Below are positions 34,734 through 51,652 of a stretch of 64,000 bases of DNA, in pieces. Below the pieces are notes generated by a model. That model did no database searches and was not told where the DNA came from. It was given only the letters and a program-made list of their open reading frames with translations. Both the position numbers and the translations under genes were made by a program. Within the stretch, counting starts at the first letter, position 1, and every line of letters starts with the position of its first letter. Location: contig JACKEO010000009.1 of assembly GCA_020632955.1 (NCBI GenBank), forward strand, positions 1-64,000, read 5' to 3'. Source of the stretch: Alphaproteobacteria bacterium (GTDB lineage: Bacteria > Myxococcota_A > UBA796 > GCA-2862545).

Positions 34734-36452
34734 GTGGAGCCGGAGGAGCTTCGTGCACGTGCGCGTGCGTGGGTGGTGGTGGACCCGGATGCGGCCACGC
34801 GGGCTGCCGTGTCCGCGATGCTGGATCGGGACGACGTGGACGCGCTCCGCGAGCACTTCTCCGAGACCCTGACCTTCGGCACCGGCGGGATGCGCGGCAC
34901 CGTGGGTCCCGGCACGGCGCGGATGAACCAGCGCATGGTGCTGTGGGTGAGTGCAGCCCTCGCCGACGTGGTGCAGGCGCGTGTGCCCGAGGCGCGCCGT
35001 CGCGGTGTGGTGCTCGCCTACGACGCCCGCACCGACAGCAGGGCCTTCGCCGAGGCCTCCGCGCGGGTGCTCGCCGCGGCGGGCCTCCCGGTCTTCCTCG
35101 CCGACCAGGCCCTGCCCACGCCGATCCTCGCGTGGGCCGTGCCGGCGCTCGGTGCCGCGGCCGGTGGCATCGTCACCGCCAGCCACAACCCGCCCGCCGA
35201 CAACGGCTTCAAGGTGTTCTGGGAGACGGGCGCGCAGATCGTCTCGCCGGTCGACACCGAGGTCCAGGCGCGCATGGCCGAGCGGGCCGGTCCGATCGAG
35301 CCCCCCCCGCTGGCGGCGCTCGGGGATCTCGTCCGCCCCTGGCCCGCCGACCTGCTCGACCGCTACCACGCCGAGATCCAGGCCCTCCGGGTGCACCCGG
35401 AGGCGCGGGCGCGGGTGGCCTACACGCCCGTGCACGGCGTGGGCGGCGCTCCGGTCCGTCGCGCGCTGGCCACGGCAGGGCACGAGGTGCGGGTGGTCGC
35501 GGCCCAGGCCGAGCCCGACGGCAGCTTCCCCACCGTGCCCTTCCCCAACCCGGAGGAGCCGGGCGTGATGGACGGCGTGGTGGCGCTCGCCGAGGCCATG
35601 GGCGCCGATGTCGCCATCGCCAACGACCCCGACGCCGACCGCTGCGCGGTGGCGGTGCCCGGGCGGGACGGCTTCACGGTGCTGTCCGGCAACCAGCTCG
35701 GCGTGCTGCTGGTGGACGACCTCCTCGCGAGCGCGCCGGTCCGCCCGGACGACCTCGTCGTGTCCACCATCGTGTCCACGGCGATGACCCGGCGCATCGC
35801 CGCCGCGCACGGCGTCCGCTACGCCGAGGTGCTCACCGGCTTCAAGTGGATCGCCACCCTCGCGCTGGCGCACGAGGCGGCCGGGGGGCGCTTCCGCTTC
35901 GGGTTCGAGGAGAGCATCGGCTACTCGGCCGGCAGCGTGGTGCGCGACAAGGACGGCGTCTCCACGGCCCTGCTCGTGGCCGACCTCGCGGGGCACCTGG
36001 CGGCGCGGGGCGAGACGCTCGAGGGACGCCTGGAGGCCCTCTACCGGCGCCACGGGCTGCACGTCGGGCGTCAGCGCAGCCTGCGGCTCCCGGGCACCGA
36101 GGGGCGCGCGCGCATCGACGCCGCGATGGCCCGCCTGCGGGCGTCGCGACCCGACGAGCTGGCGGGGCGCCCCGTGGCCGCCGTGCGCGATCTCGCGGCG
36201 CGCCGCCTCGTGCGGGCGGACGGCGTCGAGGAGGACCTCGACCTGCCCGCCAGCGACGTGGTCGCCTTCGACCTCGCTGACGGCAGTCGCGTGCTGGTGC
36301 GTCCCTCCGGCACCGAGCCCAAGATCAAGGTGTACCTGGAGGTGGTGGAGGGCGTGCCGGCCGACGTCTCGCTGGCGTCCGCCCGCGAGGCCGCCGAGCA
36401 GGTGCTCGATCGCCTGGAGGCCGCGGTGCTCGCGCTGGCAGGCCTGCCCTAG
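34734..36452 (+). CDS. Phosphohexomutase (phosphoglucomutase/PgcA type)
   Basis: The product is 572 residues. GTG 34734 has GGGAGG at 34723-34728 five bases upstream. It interconverts hexose 1- and 6-phosphates in the cytoplasm. The four alpha-D-phosphohexomutase domains are present. They show FGTGGMRGTVGPGTARMN, the active phosphoserine Ser150 in TASHNPPADNGFK, the metal loop DPDADRC, the sugar loop GFEESIGY, and the C-terminal phosphate loop RPSGTEPKIK. Length and start motif match the long PGM2/PgcA group rather than AlgC. It supplies glucose-1-phosphate or a similar precursor for polysaccharides; exact specificity is uncertain. Confidence 0.92.
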   Translation: MEPEELRARARAWVVVDPDAATRAAVSAMLDRDDVDALREHFSETLTFGTGGMRGTVGPGTARMNQRMVLWVSAALADVVQARVPEARRRGVVLAYDARTDSRAFAEASARVLAAAGLPVFLADQALPTPILAWAVPALGAAAGGIVTASHNPPADNGFKVFWETGAQIVSPVDTEVQARMAERAGPIEPPPLAALGDLVRPWPADLLDRYHAEIQALRVHPEARARVAYTPVHGVGGAPVRRALATAGHEVRVVAAQAEPDGSFPTVPFPNPEEPGVMDGVVALAEAMGADVAIANDPDADRCAVAVPGRDGFTVLSGNQLGVLLVDDLLASAPVRPDDLVVSTIVSTAMTRRIAAAHGVRYAEVLTGFKWIATLALAHEAAGGRFRFGFEESIGYSAGSVVRDKDGVSTALLVADLAGHLAARGETLEGRLEALYRRHGLHVGRQRSLRLPGTEGRARIDAAMARLRASRPDELAGRPVAAVRDLAARRLVRADGVEEDLDLPASDVVAFDLADGSRVLVRPSGTEPKIKVYLEVVEGVPADVSLASAREAAEQVLDRLEAAVLALAGLP

Positions 36453-36490
36453 GCGTTCGCCGGCCGCACCCCAAGGGTTGGCCGCGAGGC

Positions 36491-38236
36491 CTACGCGTTC
36501 GCCACGAGCCGCGCCGACCCCTCGATGGCCACCCGGAGCTGCTCGCGGGTCACCGGCTTGGTGAGGAAGTCGTCCATGCCCGCCGTGAGGCAGGCCTCGC
36601 GGTCCTCGTCGAAGGCGTTGGCCGTGAGCGCGATGACCCGCACGCGGTCGAAGCGTGCATCGGCCCGCAGGCGGCGCGTGGCCTCGAGCCCGTCCACCAC
36701 CGGCATGCGCATGTCCATCAGGCAGACGTCCGGGTGGAAGGCCCGCGCCGTGGGCACCACCTCGTCGCCGTTGTGGGCCACCCGCACCTCGTGGCCCATG
36801 CTCTCGAGCATGGCGGTGATCACCATGCGGTTGACCGGGTTGTCCTCCGCCACCAGCACGCGCAGCGAGGCGTCCGGTCGTGGGCGGTACGACGAGGTCT
36901 CGGTCGTGGGGGCGTCGGCGTCGAGCACCTCCAGCGGCAGGCGCACCTGGAAGGTGGTGCCCACCTGCTCCTCGCTGCGCACCGAGATCTCCCCGTCCAT
37001 GGCCTCCACCAGCAGGCGGGCGATCGACAGGCCGAGGCCCACACCGCCGGCAGCGGAGGCATGGTCGGCCTCGGCGCGGACGAAGGGCGTGAACACGTCC
37101 TCCAGGCGGTCCCTGGGGATGCCCACGCCCGAGTCGGTGACCTCGAAGACGAGCACGTGGTCGTCCTGCTGCACGCGCAGCACGATGCCGCCCTGGTGGG
37201 TGAACTTCACGGCGTTGCCCACCAGGTTGATCAGCACCTGGCGGATGCGGGCCGCGTCGCCGAGCACCTTCACCGCCACGTCGGGCGCCACCTCGAGGTG
37301 CAGCGCGATGCGCTTGCCGCGCGCCCGCGGACGGAAGAGGGCGACCACCTGCTCGGCCAGCTCCAGCGGGCGGAAGGGCCGCTGCTTCAGGGTGAGGTTG
37401 CCGCTGTCGAGCCGGGCCGTGTCCAGCAGGTCGTCGAGCAGCGCGAGGAGCGCGTGCCCGGTCTTGTGGATGGTGCGCACCCAGTCGGACTGCTTGCGGT
37501 CCAGGGAGGTCTCCGACAGCAGGTCGGCGAGGCCCAGGATGCCGGTCATCGGGGTGCGCAGCTCGTGGCTCACGGAGGCGAGGATCGACGACTTCGCGCG
37601 GCTCGCGGCCTCGGCGCGGGCGCGGGCGCGGGCCTCCGAGACGCGGTCCTCGAGCAGGTCGCCCACGGCCACCTCGCGCGTGTGCGACACGGCGAGGAAG
37701 ACGAGGGAGCTGCACAGCACCACCACGGCCACGTCCACGGGCGTGGGCTCGCTCAGCGGCGCGGGGACGAGGCCGCGGGTGTGACCGGCCACGAGCACGA
37801 AGCCGAAGCCGAAGACGAAGAAGACCGAGGCCACGGCGGCCCGGTAGTCGAGCACCACCAGCACCACGGCCGGCAGCAGCGGCAGCCACAGCGCGTGCAC
37901 CGACAGCAGCCCGCCGTGCGTGGGGATGAAGGTGACGGCCAGCATCATCGCCAGGGCCACGAAGGACCACGCCGCGGCGCTGTAGGAGCGGCTGAGCCGG
38001 AAGACCACGGGGACGAGCGCGAAGAGCAGCGCGGTCACCGGCGCGACCCCGACGTCCGTGGTGCCGCGCACCAGCGAGCCGATCACCACGGCGAGGCCGC
38101 ACAGCGCCAGCACCGACGAGGTGAGCACCAGCCCACGGGCGCGTGCGCGCATCGTCGACGGCAGGGAACCCAGCTCGCCGGTGAGCGGCGCGTCGAGCGT
38201 GCTCGGGTGTGACTGTGGCGGTGTCTCGTGGTCCAA
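36491..38236 (-). CDS. Hybrid sensor histidine kinase with receiver domain
   Basis: The product is about 581 residues if it starts at TTG 38236 (AGGA six bases upstream). GTG 38257 or ATG 38152 are alternatives, so the N-terminus is unsure. About six membrane segments fill residues 30-190 (LVLTSSVLALCGLAVVIGSL and others). Then come a coiled coil, HisKA box SVSHELRTPMTGILG (His224 with this start), HATPase (NLVGNAVKFTHQG, DSGVGIP, GGVGLGLSIA) and a C-terminal receiver with Asp508 in VCLMDMRMPVVDGLEA and Lys in FLTKPVT. Layout and length almost equal those of the kinase at 19483. It is convergent with the mutase gene. Confidence 0.87.
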   Translation of the reverse strand: MDHETPPQSHPSTLDAPLTGELGSLPSTMRARARGLVLTSSVLALCGLAVVIGSLVRGTTDVGVAPVTALLFALVPVVFRLSRSYSAAAWSFVALAMMLAVTFIPTHGGLLSVHALWLPLLPAVVLVVLDYRAAVASVFFVFGFGFVLVAGHTRGLVPAPLSEPTPVDVAVVVLCSSLVFLAVSHTREVAVGDLLEDRVSEARARARAEAASRAKSSILASVSHELRTPMTGILGLADLLSETSLDRKQSDWVRTIHKTGHALLALLDDLLDTARLDSGNLTLKQRPFRPLELAEQVVALFRPRARGKRIALHLEVAPDVAVKVLGDAARIRQVLINLVGNAVKFTHQGGIVLRVQQDDHVLVFEVTDSGVGIPRDRLEDVFTPFVRAEADHASAAGGVGLGLSIARLLVEAMDGEISVRSEEQVGTTFQVRLPLEVLDADAPTTETSSYRPRPDASLRVLVAEDNPVNRMVITAMLESMGHEVRVAHNGDEVVPTARAFHPDVCLMDMRMPVVDGLEATRRLRADARFDRVRVIALTANAFDEDREACLTAGMDDFLTKPVTREQLRVAIEGSARLVANA

Positions 38237-38325
38237 GGCCGATCCTGGTCGCGGCACCCCGCGTACCGAATCGGATCGGACAGGCCGTGACTGAAGGGCG
38301 GCGTGGCCGGCCGGGGGCCGGGTGT

Positions 38326-38331
38326 TAGCGG
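38326..38331 (+). promoter_or_regulatory. Probable -10 element of a leaderless ABC operon
   Basis: GTGTTAGC (38323-38330) places TAG 13 bases before ATG 38339, and no Shine-Dalgarno lies between. The same 8-mer GTGTTAGC precedes ATG 17847 at almost the same distance. Transcription would start at or next to the ATG. Confidence 0.4.
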
Positions 38332-38338
38332 CGGGACC

Positions 38339-39079
38339 ATGCAGGATCAGCCCATCGTCGACGTCGTCGGCCTCGGCAAGCGGTACGGGAGCACCGTGGC
38401 CGTCGACGATCTCGCCTTCACGCTGGGTCCCGGTCGGGTCCTGGCGATGGTGGGGCCCAACGGCGCCGGCAAGACCACCACCCTGCGCGCACTCGCCGGC
38501 ATCGTCCGGCCGGACGCGGGGCAGGTCCGCATCGCCGGCATCGACGTCTGGGCCGATCCCGTGGCGGCGAAGCGCCGGCTGGCCTGGGTGCCCCACGAGG
38601 CCCAGCTCTTCGACGCGCTCACAATCTGGGAGCACCTGGCCTTCGTCGCGAGCGCCTGGGCGGTGCCGGCGGGGTGGGAGGCGCGGGGACGCACGCTGCT
38701 CGAGCGCTTCGAGCTGCAGGGCAAGGCCACCGCGGCCTGCGGCTCGCTGTCCCTCGGCATGCGCCAGAAGGTGTCGCTGGTGATGGCCGCGCTCCACCAG
38801 CCCACCCTGTTCATGCTCGACGAGCCGATGACGGGCCTCGACCCGCGCGCGATCCGCACCTGCAAGGACTGGATCCGCGAGGAGGCGGCACGCGGCGCCG
38901 GGCTGATCCTGTCCAGCCATCTCCTGTCGGTCGTGGACGACCTCTGCACCGACCTCCTGGTGCTGGTGGAGGGGCGGGTGCGCTTCTTCGGCCCCCTCGA
39001 GGAGGCGCGTCGGGCGCTCCAGGGCGAGAAGCTCGAGGACCTCTTCTTCCGGGCCACCGAGCCGGCGCGGCCGCCGTGA
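38339..39079 (+). CDS. ABC transporter ATP-binding protein
   Basis: The product is 246 residues, from ATG 38339 without a ribosome site. It is a complete nucleotide-binding subunit: Walker A GPNGAGKTT, Q-loop region WVPHEAQLFD, signature LSLGMRQKVSL (the usual SGGQ replaced by SLGM, as in several export-type ATPases), Walker B TLFMLDEPMTGLD, and H-loop SSHLL. It overlaps the permease gene by four bases (GTGA), so the two form one exporter. Similarity to CcmA/BcrA-like export ATPases is general; the substrate is unknown. Confidence 0.93.
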   Translation: MQDQPIVDVVGLGKRYGSTVAVDDLAFTLGPGRVLAMVGPNGAGKTTTLRALAGIVRPDAGQVRIAGIDVWADPVAAKRRLAWVPHEAQLFDALTIWEHLAFVASAWAVPAGWEARGRTLLERFELQGKATAACGSLSLGMRQKVSLVMAALHQPTLFMLDEPMTGLDPRAIRTCKDWIREEAARGAGLILSSHLLSVVDDLCTDLLVLVEGRVRFFGPLEEARRALQGEKLEDLFFRATEPARPP

Positions 39080-40707
39080 TCGCGCGGGTGGGGCTGGCGT
39101 GGATGCCGGCCGGGCTGTGGTCGCTCGTGGGGCTCCGCGTCCGGGCGGCAGGTCGGGATGCCGCGGAGCGCCTGCGCACGCCGAGCGGCGCCCTCGCCGG
39201 CGTCGCCACGCTGCTCTTCTTCGCCGTGTGGCTCGTGCCCCGGCTGCTCCTGCCGGACCTGCGCATGGTCGACAGCTCCTGGCTGGCCCAGGTGGGTCCC
39301 CTCGGCCTGCTGCTGGTGTGGTTCGGCCAGATCGCGGTGCGGGGTGGGGGAGAGGTCCTCGGCTTCCAGGCGGCCGAGGCCGACCAGCTCTTCGGCGGCC
39401 CGTTCAGCCCGAGCGAGCTGCTCCGCTACAAGGTCACCCTCCTGGTGGTGGCGTGGGTGCTGGGGGGCCTCATGCTGTCGCCCATGGCCGCCTTCTACGC
39501 GCGCCACCCGCTGGGAGGGCCGGCCGCCACCCTCCTCGTGCTGCCCTTCCTGCAGATGTCGGCCATGCTCGCCACGCTGCTGCGGCGAGGGGGCCGTCGG
39601 CGCACCTGGTGGCGGGCGGCGTACGGCGCGGTGCTGGTGGTGCTCGGGCTGGCCGCGCTGCGGGTGCGGGCCTGGGGGGCCGACGCCTGGATCGATGCGC
39701 TGCAGGCCCACCCGGTGGCCGGCGCGCTGCTCCTGCCCTTCCGCGCGGGCATCGGCCTGCTCGTGGCCGATCAGGGGGGCGAGGTGCTGCAGTGGGCCGG
39801 GGTGATGCTGGCCACGGACGCCCTGCTCGTGGTGCTCCTGGTGCGTGCCGGCCGTGGTGCGTGGCTGGAGCTCGCCGCCGAGGGGGCCCAGCACGTCCAG
39901 GCCGCGCTCCAGCAGGTGCGGCGGGGCGGGGGCGTGGGCACGCTGGGCGAGGTGTGGACGGTGGGCGTGCCGATGCTCCCTCGCTGGCGCGGGCTGGGCA
40001 CCGTGGCCTGGCGACGCCTCGTGGAGATCGTGCGTCGGCCTGCCACCTTCGTGACCCTCGGGGGCGTCGTGGCCCTGGTGGTGGTGATCGGGGTGCTCTT
40101 CCCGTCGGCCGTGGGGGGCATGTCGCGCACGGCCACGGCGCGCGGGATGATGGCGAGTGCCGTCGCGTGGGGCACGGTGCTCGTGCCGGGCGTGCTCCGT
40201 CTGGACTTCCGGGCCGACCTCGACCGCCTGGACCCGCTCCTCGCCCTGCCGATCCGTCCGTCGGCCCTCTTCCTCGGCCAGATCCTCCCGATGGTCGTCC
40301 TCGTCACCGGCCTGTGCTGGACGATCTTCGCGGGGGCGGCGCTCTGGGCTCCCGGCGCGGCGCCGCTGGCCCTCGTGCTGGGCCTGGCCGAGCCCGGCTT
40401 CGCGCTCGCGGTGCTCGCCGTGGAGAACGCGCTCTTCCTCTTCTTCCCCGTGCGCATGGAGGGCGGGGAGGCCGCGCTCCAGTCGGTGGGACGGAACCTC
40501 GCGGTGACCTTCGGAGGCTGGACGATCCACGGCGGGCTGGTGGTGATGGCCGCCACCACCGGCGGCCTCGGGTGGCTGGTGACCTCCAGTGCCCTCGTCG
40601 CGGGCCTGGCCGCCCTCCTTCCCCTGCTGGGGGGTGCGGTCCTGGCCGTGGCCCTGGGCGCCGCACGCCTCGCCCGCCTGGACCCGAGCGCGGACGTGCC
40701 GCGCTGA
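39076..40707 (+). CDS. ABC exporter membrane subunit
   Basis: The product is 543 residues, from GTG 39076 overlapping the ATPase stop. It has about 12-14 hydrophobic segments, for example LAGVATLLFFAVWLVPRLLL, VTLLVVAWVLGGLMLSPMAA, FVTLGGVVALVVVIGVLFPS and ILPMVVLVTGLCWTIFAGAA. The phrase LGFQAAEADQLFGGPFSPSELLRYK resembles the putative ABC exporter family found with CcmA-like ATPases. There is no periplasmic solute-binding protein, so export is likely. Substrate unknown. A hairpin follows the stop. Confidence 0.85.
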   Translation: MIARVGLAWMPAGLWSLVGLRVRAAGRDAAERLRTPSGALAGVATLLFFAVWLVPRLLLPDLRMVDSSWLAQVGPLGLLLVWFGQIAVRGGGEVLGFQAAEADQLFGGPFSPSELLRYKVTLLVVAWVLGGLMLSPMAAFYARHPLGGPAATLLVLPFLQMSAMLATLLRRGGRRRTWWRAAYGAVLVVLGLAALRVRAWGADAWIDALQAHPVAGALLLPFRAGIGLLVADQGGEVLQWAGVMLATDALLVVLLVRAGRGAWLELAAEGAQHVQAALQQVRRGGGVGTLGEVWTVGVPMLPRWRGLGTVAWRRLVEIVRRPATFVTLGGVVALVVVIGVLFPSAVGGMSRTATARGMMASAVAWGTVLVPGVLRLDFRADLDRLDPLLALPIRPSALFLGQILPMVVLVTGLCWTIFAGAALWAPGAAPLALVLGLAEPGFALAVLAVENALFLFFPVRMEGGEAALQSVGRNLAVTFGGWTIHGGLVVMAATTGGLGWLVTSSALVAGLAALLPLLGGAVLAVALGAARLARLDPSADVPR

Positions 40708-40734
40708 GGGGTGGCGTCCGGGCGACGTGCCCCT
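40707..40734 (+). terminator. Hairpin after ABC exporter operon
   Basis: AGGGG (40707-40711) pairs with CCCCT (40730-40734), and CGTC pairs with GACG inside, around a short loop with an internal mismatch. It begins at the last base of the permease stop codon. A moderate candidate terminator. Confidence 0.4.
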
Positions 40735-40799
40735 CCCCCGGCAGGTCGCGTCGCGGTGTCCTGCGGGGTGGGGTGGTCGCAGCGACGATGGCACACGTG

Positions 40800-40805
40800 T
40801 AGACT
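40800..40805 (+). promoter_or_regulatory. Probable -10 element (TAGACT)
   Basis: TAGACT begins 35 bases before ATG 40835. It is identical to the element before the other Asp-rich repeat gene (27825-27820, minus strand). No clear -35 is visible. Confidence 0.4.
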
Positions 40806-40834
40806 GGCGGGACCCGCTCGCGGAACGATCTGCC

Positions 40835-49644
<8,810 letters not shown>

Positions 49645-49672
49645 CCCGCCGAAGCGCAGCCGTCGGGCGCGA

Positions 49673-49957
49673 TCAGTCCTCGAACGAGGCCTTGAGGCGC
49701 TTGACGATCGAGGCCTCGAGCCTGCCGGCGTCCACCCCCGCCGCCTTGGCGAGCAGGCCCAGCTTGACCGTCACGTCGACGGCGTCGTCGCGCACCACCA
49801 CGTCGCCGCCCACGCCGACGCCCTGGATGGCGGCGGTGTCGCCCTTCCACGCGAGCTTCACGCGGTAGCGCTCGAGCAGGCTCTCGAAGTCGGCGAGCTT
49901 CGCCTTGGCGCCGGTGGCGCCGAGCGCGTGGGCCTGGTGGACCTTCACGGTTGCCAT
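49673..49957 (-). CDS. Polyhydroxyalkanoate granule-associated-type small protein
   Basis: The product is 94 residues, from ATG 49957 with GGAGGA upstream. It resembles the small PHA-system protein family (PHA_gran_rgn). It has an N-terminal beta strand VKVHQAHALGATGAKAKLAD, a helix and WKGDTAAIQGVGVGGDVVV, then DDAVDVTVKLGLLAKAAG and a C-terminal helix with a Lys/Ala-rich end (LEASIVKRLKASF). Members are found near PHA synthesis genes and are small cytoplasmic SRPBCC-like proteins of unclear role. No PHA synthase is nearby here. It is divergent from the acyl-CoA carboxylase genes. Assignment rests on remembered family pattern. Confidence 0.6.
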   Translation of the reverse strand: MATVKVHQAHALGATGAKAKLADFESLLERYRVKLAWKGDTAAIQGVGVGGDVVVRDDAVDVTVKLGLLAKAAGVDAGRLEASIVKRLKASFED

Positions 49958-50049
49958 CGTGTCCTCCTCTGTCGGCGCGTTCGTGGACGGGCCGGGTGCT
50001 TCCATGGCCCGGCATTGATATTCGTGTCAACCGCATCGTGGGAGGGGTC

Positions 50050-51645
50050 GTGCAGGTCCTGCCGACGCGCGTCGAGCCGACGTCCGAGGCCTTCGTGCGC
50101 AACCGCGAGGGCAACCTCGCCGCGCTCGACAAGCTCCACGCCCTCCTCGCCCGTGCCGAGGCGGGGGGCGGCGACAAGTACGTCCGTCGCCACCTCGATC
50201 GCGGCAAGCTGCTGCCGCGTCAGCGGGTGGAGCTCCTGCTCGACCGCGGTTCCCCCTTCCTGGAGCTGGGCGCCCTGGCCGGCGGCATCGACGGCGGGCA
50301 CCCCGGCGCGGGCGTCATCGGCGGCATCGGCCGCGTGGCGGGCACCGAGGTGCTCATCACCGCGTCGGAGGCCACGGTGCAGGGAGGGGCCATCAACGCG
50401 GCGGGCGTGGCCAAGTCCCAGCGCCTGGCGGAGGTCGCCCTCGCCAACCGGCTGCCCGTGGTGCACTGCATCGAGTCCGCGGGCGCGGATCTCCCCAACC
50501 AGGCCGACATCTTCGTGCCGGGAGGGCAGGGCTTCCGCGACATCACGCGGCGCTCCCGGCAGCGCCTGCCCACGATCTCGCTGGTGTTCGGGTCGTGCAC
50601 GGCGGGGGGCGCGTACATCCCCGGCATGAGCGACTACGTCGTGATGGTCGACCAGGCCGCCTACATGTACCTGGCCGGTCCGCCGCTGGTGAAGATGGCG
50701 CTCGGCGAGGAGGTCGACGACGAGGCGCTCGGCGGCGCGCGGCTCCACAGCGAGGTCTCCGGGGTGTCGGACTACCTCGCGGCCGACGAGCGGGACGCGA
50801 TCCGCCTGGGTCGGGAGCTCGTGGCGTCCCTGGGCTGGCAGAAGGCGGGCCCCGCGCCTCGGGGCCGCGGTGACGCCCCCGTGCACGCCATCGACGACCT
50901 GCTGGGCCTCGTCAGCGCCGACGTGCGCCAGCCCTTCGACGTCCGGGAGGTCATCGCCCGCGTGGTCGACGGCAGCCGCTTCCACGAGTTCAAGCCGCGC
51001 TACGGCAGCACGCTGGTGTGCGGCCACGCCGAGCTGTGGGGCTGGCGGATCGGCATCCTGGCGAACAACGGCGTGCTGTTCACCGAGTCTGCGAACAAGG
51101 GCGCCCACTTCCTCCAGCTCTGCAACCAGACGGGCACGCCGGTGCTCTTCCTGCAGAACATCACCGGCTTCATGGTGGGCCGGGACGCCGAGGCCGGTGG
51201 CATCATCAAGGCGGGCGCGAAGCTCGTCAACGCCGTCAGCAACAGCACCGTGCCGCTCCTCACGCTGATGGTCGGCGGCAGCTACGGCGCAGGCAACTAC
51301 GCCATGGCGGGGCGCGCCTACGAGCCGCGCTTCCTGTTCTCGTGGCCCAACCACCGCATCGCCGTGATGGGGCCGGAGCAGCTCGCCGGGGTCCTCGATC
51401 TCGTGAAGCGCCAGGCGGCCGCCAAGGTGGGCAAGCCGGTCGACGAGGAGGAGCTGGCGATGCTCAAGCAGATGCTCGTGGGCAAGGTGGAGCGCGAGTC
51501 CACCGCCTGGTACGCCACGGGTCGCCAGTGGGACGACGGCGTCATCGATCCTCGCGACACCCGCACGGTCCTCGGGCTGGCGCTCTCCGCGGTGCACTCG
51601 GCACCGGTCGAGGGCACGTCGGCCTGGGGCACCTTCCGCCACTGA
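50050..51645 (+). CDS. Acyl-CoA carboxylase carboxyltransferase subunit (MCC-beta-like)
   Basis: The product is 531 residues. The start is GTG 50050, with GGAGG at 50041-50045. It moves the carboxyl group from carboxybiotin to an acyl-CoA. Both crotonase-like halves are present: N-terminal ASEATVQGGAINAAGVAKSQR and IESAGADLPNQ, with FGSCTAGGAYIPGMSDY; C-terminal NNGVLFTESANKGAHFLQLC, LQNITGFMVG and GGSYGAGNYAMAGRAYEPRF. These motifs match methylcrotonoyl- or geranyl-CoA carboxylase beta subunits better than propionyl-CoA types; substrate remains open. The biotin-carrying subunit follows after seven bases. Confidence 0.9.
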   Translation: MQVLPTRVEPTSEAFVRNREGNLAALDKLHALLARAEAGGGDKYVRRHLDRGKLLPRQRVELLLDRGSPFLELGALAGGIDGGHPGAGVIGGIGRVAGTEVLITASEATVQGGAINAAGVAKSQRLAEVALANRLPVVHCIESAGADLPNQADIFVPGGQGFRDITRRSRQRLPTISLVFGSCTAGGAYIPGMSDYVVMVDQAAYMYLAGPPLVKMALGEEVDDEALGGARLHSEVSGVSDYLAADERDAIRLGRELVASLGWQKAGPAPRGRGDAPVHAIDDLLGLVSADVRQPFDVREVIARVVDGSRFHEFKPRYGSTLVCGHAELWGWRIGILANNGVLFTESANKGAHFLQLCNQTGTPVLFLQNITGFMVGRDAEAGGIIKAGAKLVNAVSNSTVPLLTLMVGGSYGAGNYAMAGRAYEPRFLFSWPNHRIAVMGPEQLAGVLDLVKRQAAAKVGKPVDEEELAMLKQMLVGKVERESTAWYATGRQWDDGVIDPRDTRTVLGLALSAVHSAPVEGTSAWGTFRH

Positions 51646-51652
51646 GGGCCGC